From: Kofleriaceae bacterium
GTDB lineage: Bacteria; Myxococcota_A; Polyangia; Haliangiales; Haliangiaceae
NCBI GenBank assembly: GCA_024762925.1
Contig: JANTGM010000001.1
Coordinates: 124,001 to 188,000, forward strand
Direction of reading: 5' to 3'
Length of the DNA stretch: 64,000 nt
The translations under genes were made by a program, and so were the position numbers. The notes under the pieces were generated by a model. The model ran no database searches. It was not told where the DNA came from and saw nothing but the letters and a program-made list of their open reading frames with translations. This document shows positions 9,030-17,510 of the stretch, in pieces; positions within the stretch are counted from its first letter, which is position 1; each line of letters starts with the position of its first letter.

Positions 9030-9224
9030 TCAGTTGCACTCGAGCGAGAGAATCTTATCTTTCATTAATAGCTTTCGTTTCTTGAGTTCCGCCATCTCAA
9101 CCTGGTCGGCGGGTGAGCGCGATATCTGTCCTTCAAGTTGTTTCACTCTGGCCTTTAAGGACTGATGCTCTGCGGTAATGGATCGCAGGAGTTCGAGTTT
9201 CTCGTTGCGCGAAAGATGGGTCAA
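9030..9224 (-). CDS. DUF465-family small coiled-coil protein
   Basis: A 64-residue charged, all-helical protein with the DUF465/YdcH signature: an N-terminal helix ([19 protein letters not shown]) and a C-terminal [14 protein letters not shown] segment. It has no signal or membrane segment and probably forms a two-helix hairpin. Molecular role is unknown in the family. The start is TTG 9224, supported by GGAGGTG placed 5 nt upstream. A terminator follows directly. Confidence 0.85.
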   Translation of the reverse strand: MTHLSRNEKLELLRSITAEHQSLKARVKQLEGQISRSPADQVEMAELKKRKLLMKDKILSLECN

Positions 9225-9229
9225 AAAGG

Positions 9230-9236
9230 CACCTCC
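9230..9236 (-). promoter_or_regulatory. Shine-Dalgarno deciding a TTG start
   Basis: GGAGGTG on the minus strand, 5 nt before TTG 9224. It is the strongest ribosome site in this area and fixes the start of the DUF465 gene. Confidence 0.7.
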
Positions 9237-9420
9237 ATGCCGATTGTGGCTAGACTGAGCAGCGTGCTCTCTCTGTTAAAAGAGTATCTCCGAGTGGTGC
9301 ATGCGGCCAGTTATCTTTCTCGTTCTGCCAAGCAATTCCGCGCCTTGTCATTGCCCTGTGGCTAAGAAGATCGCTAAGGACTCTTAACTGCAGCGGTTTT
9401 GTCAGGCGCTGGGACGTAGT

Positions 9421-9440
9421 TTCACCTGAGGTGAATTTTT
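9421..9440 (+). terminator. Plus-strand terminator-like hairpin with no obvious gene
   Basis: TTCAC-ctgag-GTGAA followed by TTTTT (9436-9440). The T-run orients it to the plus strand, but the nearest plus-strand gene (apaH) ends 900 nt upstream and both flanking genes are on the minus strand. It could end an unannotated small RNA or short ORF. Confidence 0.4.
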
Positions 9441-9446
9441 CCCAAG

Positions 9447-10058
9447 CTAGAAGCGTATGGAAAGGCCTGCTGTACCTCCGCCACGTGTACCGCCAGGTGT
9501 GACAAAGAGACCATATCGCGGAGGTGGTGCCTGACCATAGGCCTTCAAACGCAAGGCGCGATAGCGACGATTATGACTCCTGGGCCCCACTAGGGTATCC
9601 ACGATTTCCCATACCCGAAGAATTCCGAATGAGAGTAGGCCCCCAATAAGGAGGGTCTCGCCACTGTTGTTTCTGCGAAGGTCATTGTTTGCAAGCTGCA
9701 CAGCACCAACAAACACAAGGCCCAGTGCTCCGGCTTCACCCAAGGTGAACATCCAACCGGTGTCGCTGTAGCGACCTTGCACTGCGTGTCCGACTCCGAA
9801 GCCAAACCACAGTGCGACCAGGCCGCCACCAATGGTTTGCGCAGGACTGATTTCGCCCTGCCAAAAAATCTCTCGTTCCTCCTGTGTGAGAAGGCGTAGA
9901 TTGGGCACCTGAGAGTAGCCGCCTTGGTAGTATGGGACGGGTTGCTGCGGTGGTGGATAGCCTCGGCCGCCAGGCTGGGCTTCGGCAACCCCAAAGGAGA
10001 GCGCGCAAAGGGCGATGGTTGCTATCAGAACAAGTCTTAGGGGAAGTCGATTGGGCAT
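9447..10058 (-). CDS. Exported or membrane protein of unknown function
   Basis: A 203-residue protein with a signal peptide (LVLIATIALCALSFGVAEAQ), a Pro/Tyr/Gln-rich spacer, then three or four hydrophobic stretches (for example GGGLVALWFGFGVGHAV and AGALGLVFVGAVQLA) and a C-terminus ending SIRF. The final Phe and Gly-rich end suggest an envelope location, though helical segments argue against a simple beta-barrel. ATG 10058 is preferred over 10085 because a TATAGT box lies 10 nt before it. I do not recognise the family. Confidence 0.65.
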   Translation of the reverse strand: MPNRLPLRLVLIATIALCALSFGVAEAQPGGRGYPPPQQPVPYYQGGYSQVPNLRLLTQEEREIFWQGEISPAQTIGGGLVALWFGFGVGHAVQGRYSDTGWMFTLGEAGALGLVFVGAVQLANNDLRRNNSGETLLIGGLLSFGILRVWEIVDTLVGPRSHNRRYRALRLKAYGQAPPPRYGLFVTPGGTRGGGTAGLSIRF

Positions 10059-10068
10059 AGGCTTGCCC

Positions 10069-10074
10069 ACTATA
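10069..10074 (-). promoter_or_regulatory. -10 box before the gene starting at 10058
   Basis: TATAGT on the minus strand, 10 nt before ATG 10058; no clear -35 or Shine-Dalgarno. It supports the downstream start and a very short leader. Confidence 0.4.
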
Positions 10075-10106
10075 CCATCGCCCAAGCGTGACTTGTGCCA
10101 CGCCGC

Positions 10107-13100
10107 CTAGAAGCCGGGCGCGACCATGTCGAGAATGCGGGCCGGTTTGCGAATTCCCTGTCTCGCCATCCAGATGTCAGCTTTGGCTTGAGCCTGCTCA
10201 GCCGCGCTTCCACTGGACAATTCCCCAATTCTTCGAAGGGTTGCGTTGGCGTAGAGTAAGCTGCCAGACTTCTCGAATAGGGCGTGTGCGCGCTGCAGGC
10301 TTGTGCGTGCTGATGCTGCTTGATTTCGCGCATTCGCAACAGCTGCGTAGAGCAAGTGTGACCAAGCTTTTGCCAAATCGAGATTACTCTTGGCAAGGTT
10401 CTTCGCAAAGCCTTCGGCGCGCTTCAATGCGGTGGCACGGCGATCGCTTCTGACCCTTGCTAGTGCCAAATAGCATCGGGCCTGGATGTGAAGAAATTCA
10501 CACTTCACAAAGTGCAGTTGGGTGAGCATCGAACTTCGAAGCCTGCGTCGGTTCTCCTCGATGAGTGCAAGCGCCTTCTCTGGCTGCCCTTGGTAGAGCT
10601 GGATTTCGGCGCCTCGCAGAGTGGCCAGCCAGTGTTGCCATAGGAAGTGATGATCTGGCCAACCCTCCAAGAAGCGCAAGAGTTCGTCTTCTCCTCGCTC
10701 CGCATCATCTGTTAGCAGGTACCGATGAGCAAAGCCGGCCCGCATGCTTGCTTCCAGGACGCGGTTGCCGCTGCGAGCCGCTTCTTCCAAGAGTTTTGGC
10801 ACTCCATCCACAAGTTCTCTGAGGTCGCCTTGATAGCTGGCTGCATAGGTTCGGAAAATGTAGATGACTCCGATTGCGTGACTGTATCCGCGGCCACCAA
10901 TCTTCCACTGCTCGAGGGCATCGCGAAAGTGATTGCGAGCATCTTGCCAATTGTTCTCGAGATAGAAGGACGCGAGTGCGCGCCCCGAAATGACATAGGA
11001 CGCGTTGGCTGGATCGCCATCGCGGTGAGACCAGACTTGTGCCGCGTCTAGGTATTTGTAGGAGCGGCTCGGTGCGTTCTGAAGGCTGGCAAGGATGCTC
11101 AGTGAAGCGAGTGCCCGTGCACAGCGTGCGGGGTCTCCGACCTTGAGCGAGTGGAGTGCCCACTGCTGGGTAAAGACCATCGATCGCAGGGCATCAGCTC
11201 CGGAAAGACCCATGGCGAGTGATTCGGCGACATCGACTCGCTGCGCTGCAAGCGGCTCGGAGTTGGCGCCCACGATCTGGAACTCGAGTTTCGCCCGGGC
11301 CAAGCGAACCTCGCCAAGCACCATGTGCATGAGGGTGGTCGCCCGACTGTAGGGATACGTGAGGTGAAACTCTGATGCGAGGCTCTTTGCGGCGATTAGC
11401 GAGTTGTCGATGTCACCCGCAAACATGAGATTCTCGGTGATCCGGCGACGAAGTTCGACCGATTCGCTTTCCGCCGCCGAGTCTTGCAGTGCAAGCGTAT
11501 AAGCATCTGCGGCTTTGCGAGGACTGCCCGCTTCGACAAGAGTATCTGCCAAGCGAACCTGCAAGCTGTGACGCTCGGCTGCCGAGTGGGAGCCGTGAGC
11601 GATTGCCATCTCGAAGAAGTCAGCTGCGCGGGCAAAGTTGAGTTGTGCACGCGCAGCGTCGGCGGCGCGCAGAGCCCAACTTGCAGCTTTCTCGGTTTCA
11701 TTGGCGCCGATCCAGTGGCGAACAATTCGCCCCGGATCGCAGAGCATTTGCTCTTCGAGCGCACTCGCCAAGTGCTTGTGCAAGAAGCTTGTTTGTGTGG
11801 GTGGCAGGGCATCGCAGACTGCATGGCGAACACGATCATGGTAGGGAGCAACGCTTCCACTTTGGTTGACGCTTGCGCTCCTAAGGAGATTCTTATGGCG
11901 CAGGCTCTTGGTCGCGGTCGCTAGGGACGCAGGGGTTAGCTTAGAAGCTTCTCTTGCCACCTCAAGCTCCACGGGCCCGCCGGCGACGCAGAGAACCTCA
12001 AGCAGACGGCGCTCGTTTTCGGGCAGTGCGTCGGCTCGTTCGCGAATGAGGTCGTCTACAGCACCGTGGCCCACGGCTGCGTCTCCCTTTTCCTTGAGCG
12101 AGTACACGAGTTCAGTGAGATAGTAGGGGTTTCCTGCGGCTTCTTCGGCCGCCTTGGTGATGAGAGCGTCATCGCCCTCACCAAGAAGTGCGCGCGCTGC
12201 TAAGAACGAGGCTTCCTTGTCAAGAGGAGGAAGCACCACCGTCTGTGCCATGTCACCGAGCTCTCCGAGTAGTTCTGAAAGCGGCGTTCCTGGCTGCAGA
12301 CCTTGGGGGCGCGTATTTAAGATCAAGAGCAGTGCTGGCTCCTTTGGGCCGCGAAGCAAATTCCTAAGCAAGCCAACCGTATCTTCATCGGCCCACTGCA
12401 TGTCGTCGAGATAGAGTACGACTTGCCGTTCAAGGCTTAGCCTGTCGAAGGTTTCCCGGATGGCGGAGAAAGCGCGGTCTCGCATCGCTTGCGGGACTTC
12501 TTGGAAGTTGTGTCGCCGTGCCCGCGAGACTGCGTGAACACGGTCTAGAACGGGAAAGATCACCGATAGCAAGTGCGCATCTCTAGGCAGCAATCGAGCG
12601 GCATCTTCCCTATTGAGCGAAGCCCAGTGTGTGGACAGTTCGTCAATCACGCCATCCATGGCTTGGTATGAGACGTTCTCCCACTCGTAGCATCGTCCTC
12701 GAAGCAGTGTTAGATCGACCGGGGCTGGCATCGCATGATTGCCCTGGATGTCTTTGAGCGCTTGCTGAATCAGCGCCGACTTGCCTATGCCACTTGGGCC
12801 AGCGACAACAACCGTGTGGGCACTTCGTGTCGCTTGAACTCGATCAAATGCGGCGCGCAGGACCTCGCGCTCGTTCTCTCTGCCAACAAAGAACGTTTCC
12901 TGGCCCCGACTCACTGCAGGCATCGCTGTTGTCACAGCGTGACTGCTTCGGTCTGAGAATTGTTCTAAGATCGACCTGCTGCGGATGCGTTTGCTTGCAT
13001 CGCGGGTGAGAAGGCGGTCGCACAGAAGGCTCAAATCCTCGGGCGCGTCGGCGTTTCGAGACCGCACCTTCGGAGCGTCCTGCTGGGTCTTCTTGGCCAG

Positions 13101-13910
13101 AATTTGAATCGGGCGACCGTGGAAGGGGAGCTCGCCGGTGAGCGCCTGGAAGAGAAGAACTCCCACGGCATACCAATCGGTTGCAGGACCCAACCGGGGC
13201 TCTGCCGCAGCCTGCTCGGGTGACATGTAGTTGAGCGTGCCGACAATTCCTCCGGATCCGTTGCTTGACCCGGAACCGGTGTTCGAGGACTCCTCCTCCG
13301 AGTTGTCGATCTTGATTGCCAGGCCAAAGTCGAGAATCTTGACCCTGCCATCGAGGTCGACGCGAATGTTGGATGGCTTGATGTCGCGGTGAATCTTGCC
13401 TGAGGCATGGAGAGCGTTGAGCCCGAGAACCACTTGGGCCAGTGCAGCGCGCAGCCGGTCATCGTCGTAGGTGAGGCCTGTTAGTAGAGCCGCTCCGGGG
13501 TACAGCGTTGGGTCACCAGAACCATCGTCGCTGAGACTCTCAAGTACTCCCTCGGGAAGCTGCATGGTGTCGGCTTCAATGTCGACGGTCCCAGAGCGAA
13601 CGTAGGAGAGAAAATCCGTCCCAGGAACAAGCTCCATCGTGAAGAAGAGTTCCTCTGGGCTTACGTGCAGGTCGTAGAGGTTGACCAAGTTCGGATGATC
13701 GATGCCCGAGAGTCGTCGGAATTCTTGCTTGAGGTGAAACGCGGCCTCTTGAGTCGGGCGCTTGAGAGTCTTGAGTGCCACGGGAATCCCACGCTCTTTG
13801 TCGTGGGCCTCGTAGACCACTCCGAGTCCGCCTTCGCCGAGCTTACGGACGATGTCATAGCGGGTGTCGCGTATGGGCCGTGGCTGTGCCAAGGCCTCTG
13901 ATCTTCGCAC
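10107..13910 (-). CDS. Ser/Thr kinase-AAA ATPase-helical repeat regulator
   Basis: A 1267-residue multidomain protein. Residues ~17-320 are a protein kinase: GEGGLGVVYEA loop, Lys47, catalytic Asp176 in HRDIKPSN, DFG 194-196, with an acidic and Ser/Gly-rich insert (~203-222). Next comes an AAA/STAND-type ATPase beginning FVGRENERE, with Walker A GPSGIGKSA (371-379) and Walker B LYLDDMQWAD (about 500). The remaining ~600 residues are helical and Ala/Leu-rich, like TPR repeats. No membrane segment is seen. This is the PknK-like layout common in myxobacteria, probably a signal-integrating regulator; inputs and targets are unknown. Confidence 0.9.
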   Translation of the reverse strand: MRRSEALAQPRPIRDTRYDIVRKLGEGGLGVVYEAHDKERGIPVALKTLKRPTQEAAFHLKQEFRRLSGIDHPNLVNLYDLHVSPEELFFTMELVPGTDFLSYVRSGTVDIEADTMQLPEGVLESLSDDGSGDPTLYPGAALLTGLTYDDDRLRAALAQVVLGLNALHASGKIHRDIKPSNIRVDLDGRVKILDFGLAIKIDNSEEESSNTGSGSSNGSGGIVGTLNYMSPEQAAAEPRLGPATDWYAVGVLLFQALTGELPFHGRPIQILAKKTQQDAPKVRSRNADAPEDLSLLCDRLLTRDASKRIRSRSILEQFSDRSSHAVTTAMPAVSRGQETFFVGRENEREVLRAAFDRVQATRSAHTVVVAGPSGIGKSALIQQALKDIQGNHAMPAPVDLTLLRGRCYEWENVSYQAMDGVIDELSTHWASLNREDAARLLPRDAHLLSVIFPVLDRVHAVSRARRHNFQEVPQAMRDRAFSAIRETFDRLSLERQVVLYLDDMQWADEDTVGLLRNLLRGPKEPALLLILNTRPQGLQPGTPLSELLGELGDMAQTVVLPPLDKEASFLAARALLGEGDDALITKAAEEAAGNPYYLTELVYSLKEKGDAAVGHGAVDDLIRERADALPENERRLLEVLCVAGGPVELEVAREASKLTPASLATATKSLRHKNLLRSASVNQSGSVAPYHDRVRHAVCDALPPTQTSFLHKHLASALEEQMLCDPGRIVRHWIGANETEKAASWALRAADAARAQLNFARAADFFEMAIAHGSHSAAERHSLQVRLADTLVEAGSPRKAADAYTLALQDSAAESESVELRRRITENLMFAGDIDNSLIAAKSLASEFHLTYPYSRATTLMHMVLGEVRLARAKLEFQIVGANSEPLAAQRVDVAESLAMGLSGADALRSMVFTQQWALHSLKVGDPARCARALASLSILASLQNAPSRSYKYLDAAQVWSHRDGDPANASYVISGRALASFYLENNWQDARNHFRDALEQWKIGGRGYSHAIGVIYIFRTYAASYQGDLRELVDGVPKLLEEAARSGNRVLEASMRAGFAHRYLLTDDAERGEDELLRFLEGWPDHHFLWQHWLATLRGAEIQLYQGQPEKALALIEENRRRLRSSMLTQLHFVKCEFLHIQARCYLALARVRSDRRATALKRAEGFAKNLAKSNLDLAKAWSHLLYAAVANARNQAASARTSLQRAHALFEKSGSLLYANATLRRIGELSSGSAAEQAQAKADIWMARQGIRKPARILDMVAPGF

Positions 13911-13963
13911 GGAAGCGAGCGAGTGGCGGGCTTGGAACGAGGCTTTCTGCCGACAACTGTGAA

Positions 13964-14704
13964 CTACGTCTTGGGCTTTGCTTGCGCCGAGAAGGTGCCG
14001 CCCGTATTGCCATCGGGAAATTTGAGCTCAGCTTCGGGGAGCCGAACGTAGGTGGGTTTGGCGGAAGCCAGCGCGTCGGCCGCGGGAAGGTTTTGTGCAA
14101 GCATGGCCACGGCCGTTGCGGTTGGAATTTGCGCTGCCTTGGCGACAAACGGAGCGACGTCCTTGAGCACCTTGGCATACTTGCTCGCACCATCGCCGCA
14201 CATCACCAAGCGCGAGCGCTGCTCTTCCGTGAGTTCCTTGCCTAACAGTTCTGTCAGGTGCGCCGGCGCAAGCACATGCTCTTCGCCCAACCTCGCGAGC
14301 TTGCCACCCTCACGCGCAAAGAGGCCTACGAAAATCTCTTTGCGTCTGGCATCGAGCACGGCGGCGATGATGTTGTTGTCATCGCAATGGGGAATGCTGG
14401 CAAACGCGGTGGCAGCAAGCGACGAGACCGGGGTGAGCGAGACTCCGGCGGCGAAGCACAAGCCCTTTACGGTGGCCATTCCAATGCGCAAGCCTGTGAA
14501 GCTTCCTGGGCCTGCACCCACAGCAATCGTGGAGAGGTCGGCCAGCGCGAGATTGCCCGCAGTAAGACACTCGTCGACGAGAGCGAGTAGGGTCTCCGAA
14601 TGCGTGTTGACGCCGCTTTCTTTTGCGAGCACGACATGGCCGTCGCGCACTAGTGCGACGCTGGCGGTGAGGGTAGAGGTTTCGATTGCGAGGATTGCTG
14701 ACAT
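13964..14704 (-). CDS. tsaB: tRNA t6A biosynthesis protein TsaB
   Basis: A 246-residue protein of the ASKHA fold, recognised as TsaB (YeaZ) by its start SAILAIETST, by HSETLL, and by the VGAGPGSFTGLRIG motif near residue 70. TsaB is the non-catalytic partner of TsaD and TsaE in making N6-threonylcarbamoyladenosine on ANN-reading tRNAs in the cytoplasm. ATG 14704 is chosen because the only upstream option is a TTG three codons earlier. It lies between the site-2 protease and the large kinase on the same strand. Confidence 0.88.
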   Translation of the reverse strand: MSAILAIETSTLTASVALVRDGHVVLAKESGVNTHSETLLALVDECLTAGNLALADLSTIAVGAGPGSFTGLRIGMATVKGLCFAAGVSLTPVSSLAATAFASIPHCDDNNIIAAVLDARRKEIFVGLFAREGGKLARLGEEHVLAPAHLTELLGKELTEEQRSRLVMCGDGASKYAKVLKDVAPFVAKAAQIPTATAVAMLAQNLPAADALASAKPTYVRLPEAELKFPDGNTGGTFSAQAKPKT

Positions 14705-14728
14705 GGGAATCAAGAAGGAGGGAAACTG

Positions 14729-16372
14729 CTACATAATGTAGCGCACGACATCGTTGCGAAGCGCCAATACCGTAATCACCGCGACGAGCGCCAGGCCAAT
14801 TACGTTGATCCGCTCTCGGGTGCGCATTGCTAAGGGGCGTCGCCAGATTGCTTCGACGACGAATATCAAGATGTGCCCACCATCGAGCACAGGAATCGGA
14901 AGAAGGTTGATGAGGCCGACACTAATCGAGACAAGCGCAATGAGTAGGAAGAGTGCCTCCCAGCCCTTGGCACCGGAGACCGATGCGACTCGGAACATCA
15001 TGATTGGGCCACCAAGTTCATCGCTTGGAGCCTGCCCTCGCAAGACCGAGAAGAAGCTGGACGCCATGACGCGAATTGCTTCTCCTCCGTGCTCAACAGC
15101 GCGTGATGCGGCATAGCGAATGGGGCCATCGATCGAGACCATTGAGCCTTCGCCGCGTTCGAAGCTGCTGTGCGCTCCAAAGACCAGGAGCGGGGCAGGG
15201 TTGCCGTACTCATCGCGCACAGACTTGAAGACTTGGGTAAACGTCCCGCTCATGTCGACCACTTTGCCCGCGACCGAGCGCTGCCAAGAGAGTTTCCACT
15301 CGCGATTGGGTTGGCTTTGCAGAAGTCGCTCGAGCACCATCCAGTGGCGCACCGGTTTGTCGTCCAGTCGCGTGACCAAGTCGCCAGGGCGCAGGCCCGC
15401 CAAGTCCACAGGTGACTCCTCCTCCACAGCTGCTACGAACATTTCTGCTGGTGCCAGCCCGTGGATCGTTTGGCGGTTGCCGCTCATGTCGTGCTCGGCC
15501 TTGGTGATGAGCTCGGCATGTTTGGGTTCGAGCAGGGTCACACCAAGCGCTTGGTGTCGCTGGCCACGCATGTACATGATGTTCATACGACGCGCCTGTC
15601 CATTCAATGTGCTCTGCAGCTCGCGCCAATTTGCGATTGCCGAACCATCTACGCTCAAGATCAAATCGCCGGTCTGCAGTCCTGCTGCTCCTGCAGGAGA
15701 CGTTGGATCGATGACGCCAACTTGTGGCAAGAACGGCGCTTGCGTGATTCCAATGAGGCCATGCCTTGAACTTGGGCCCTCAAGTTTTCTGCGACGATAC
15801 TCAATCGGGGTCACAAAGCGCTCGATGTTGTGGCCAGCCCGCCGCAGCTTGAAGCGCAGTTCGTTGCCGATGTTATTGTGCACGGTTTGCTCGACGTCGT
15901 GCCAATAGCGTGTGGTCTCGCCGTCAATGGAAAGGATTTCATCGCCTGGTTCGATACCAGCTCGGTCCGCGGGGGTATCTCGTAGGACATCACCTACAAC
16001 AGCCGCCGGAAGTTCGGTGTCCCCAGCAAACGTCACAAAGTAGATCGCAATTGGCAGGCAGAAGTTGGCGAATGGGCCAGCAAAGACAACGATGAGTCGC
16101 TGCCACAAGGGCTTGGCGCTCCACGCGCGCGTCGCAAGCTCTTCGGGAATGTCGTCTTCGGGGTCCTCCCCGAGAATTCGCACATAGCCGCCAAGCGGAA
16201 AGAGCGCGATTTGGTATTCGGTCTCTGGACCGCGAACCCGCAAGAGGGGTTGCCCGAAACCGAAGGAGAAGCGCATTACCTTGAATCCGAGCAGCTTGGC
16301 GGCAATGAAGTGCCCAAACTCGTGGATGACCACAAGCACGCCGACAAGGACGAGAAAATAGATGACGGACAT
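14729..16372 (-). CDS. rseP: RseP-type site-2 protease with three PDZ domains
   Basis: A 547-residue M50 intramembrane zinc metalloprotease. The first helix has HEFGH (His17, Glu18, His21) and the last core helix has LLPIPVLDGGH with the Asp ligand. Between them I count three PDZ-like modules, each with a GxxxGD core: IEPGDEILSIDG, LQTGDLILSVDG and LRPGDLVTRLDD. E. coli RseP has two and is about 450 residues long, so this protein is longer by one module. It should cut membrane-bound anti-sigma factors or signal remnants. ATG 16372 starts directly at the conserved helix; the frame extends to 16420. Confidence 0.92.
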   Translation of the reverse strand: MSVIYFLVLVGVLVVIHEFGHFIAAKLLGFKVMRFSFGFGQPLLRVRGPETEYQIALFPLGGYVRILGEDPEDDIPEELATRAWSAKPLWQRLIVVFAGPFANFCLPIAIYFVTFAGDTELPAAVVGDVLRDTPADRAGIEPGDEILSIDGETTRYWHDVEQTVHNNIGNELRFKLRRAGHNIERFVTPIEYRRRKLEGPSSRHGLIGITQAPFLPQVGVIDPTSPAGAAGLQTGDLILSVDGSAIANWRELQSTLNGQARRMNIMYMRGQRHQALGVTLLEPKHAELITKAEHDMSGNRQTIHGLAPAEMFVAAVEEESPVDLAGLRPGDLVTRLDDKPVRHWMVLERLLQSQPNREWKLSWQRSVAGKVVDMSGTFTQVFKSVRDEYGNPAPLLVFGAHSSFERGEGSMVSIDGPIRYAASRAVEHGGEAIRVMASSFFSVLRGQAPSDELGGPIMMFRVASVSGAKGWEALFLLIALVSISVGLINLLPIPVLDGGHILIFVVEAIWRRPLAMRTRERINVIGLALVAVITVLALRNDVVRYIM

Positions 16373-16443
16373 GTGCGCTGACCCAGATTCGCCCAAGTCG
16401 GGCTGCCGCGGGTCTATCATGTCTGATACGCTACGGAAAGCCC

Positions 16444-17505
16444 GTGGCCTCTCGCGCCAAAAACAGTTCCGATGCCCCTAACTCCGATGATATCGGGGAG
16501 ATGCTCGACGATCTGTCCAACCGAATCGATCGCTGCAAGGTACTCTTCGAGCAGTACTTTCTCGGTATCCAGAAAACGGCTCCTGGCCAGCTTCACGTGG
16601 ATTTGGAGCGGCACATTCGCCAGCTCACCCAAATACACATTCGCAATACAGGGCAGCGCTACCGCTTTACAACGCTCAGCCAGAAATTTGCTTCGTACAA
16701 CACATACTGGAAGCGCACACTGAGGCAAATCGAGTCAGGCTCTTACATTCGCGACATGGCGAGACTTGAGCGCAAGTCGGCCCGCACAGGCAAGGACGTG
16801 CCGGACGAGGTGCTCGCAAAAATGCCAAAGCGCATGCGTGATCGCATTCTCAAGGATCGCCAGTCTGCCGCAGACCGGGTGGCCCGACATGAGAGTCGCG
16901 AGCAGAGCCTGCGTGAGAGTGGCAAAGTGCGTGACCACAAACCTGGCAATGTGCATCAGCTGGACGAGGCTGACTTGCTCGAGGACTTGGACCTCGACTC
17001 GATCTTCTCCAGCATGACGGGAGACCCATCGCCAGCGCCAGCCCAGTCTAGTCGTCGGCAACTCGATGCCGACCCTGACACCGACGTCGATGACTTATTC
17101 GCTGCCATTGCGCAAAACTCCGCTCCTGGGCAGTCTGTGCCGGAGTCGGCGCTGCCAAAGGCGCCACCCCGCAGGCGGCCAGCTCCGCAAGCAGCTCGTC
17201 CTCAAGCAGCTCGTCCGCAAGCAGCTCGTCCTCAAGCAGCTCGTCCAACGCCTCGTCCTCCCGCCTCAGCAGAAAGGCCCCCACCGGGCATGTCGGTATC
17301 CGAGTCGCAGGCACTGTACAAACGCTACAAGAAGGCGCGAGAACTCGTGGGCGAGAACACGTCCAATCTCAGCTACGACAAGCTCATGCGCAGCCTCAAC
17401 AAACAGGCGCCAAAGATCATTAGGGAACACAAAGCACAGGGCGTTAGCTTCAACGTCGTGGTTAAGGGCGATCGGGTGGTTTTAAAGGCCAAGCCGAAGA
17501 AGTAG
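16444..17505 (+). CDS. MXAN_5187-type protein with PQAAR repeats
   Basis: A 353-residue soluble protein like myxobacterial MXAN_5187-type proteins. The N-terminal ~110 residues are helical with the family pattern VLFEQYFLGI, RNTGQRYRF and YWKRTLRQIE. A charged linker leads to a Pro/Ala/Arg-rich hinge made by four tandem 15-bp repeats, then a C-terminal basic domain (YKKARELVGENTSNLSYDKL). It starts at GTG 16444, divergent from rseP, and lies 5 nt upstream of thrC. The molecular role is unknown. Confidence 0.75.
   Translation: MASRAKNSSDAPNSDDIGEMLDDLSNRIDRCKVLFEQYFLGIQKTAPGQLHVDLERHIRQLTQIHIRNTGQRYRFTTLSQKFASYNTYWKRTLRQIESGSYIRDMARLERKSARTGKDVPDEVLAKMPKRMRDRILKDRQSAADRVARHESREQSLRESGKVRDHKPGNVHQLDEADLLEDLDLDSIFSSMTGDPSPAPAQSSRRQLDADPDTDVDDLFAAIAQNSAPGQSVPESALPKAPPRRRPAPQAARPQAARPQAARPQAARPTPRPPASAERPPPGMSVSESQALYKRYKKARELVGENTSNLSYDKLMRSLNKQAPKIIREHKAQGVSFNVVVKGDRVVLKAKPKK
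17185..17244 (+). repeat. Four tandem 15-bp repeats
   Basis: Four copies of CCKCAAGCAGCTCGT in frame, encoding PQAAR four times. Units 1 and 3 carry CCG and units 2 and 4 carry CCT, so the pattern looks like duplication of a 30-bp pair. The copy number may vary between strains. Confidence 0.9.
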
Positions 17506-17510
17506 GAGCT

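Noticed and set aside
15120-15908. A 262-codon plus-strand ORF
   Set aside because: Fully antisense to rseP; Ser/Arg/Pro-rich shadow frame.
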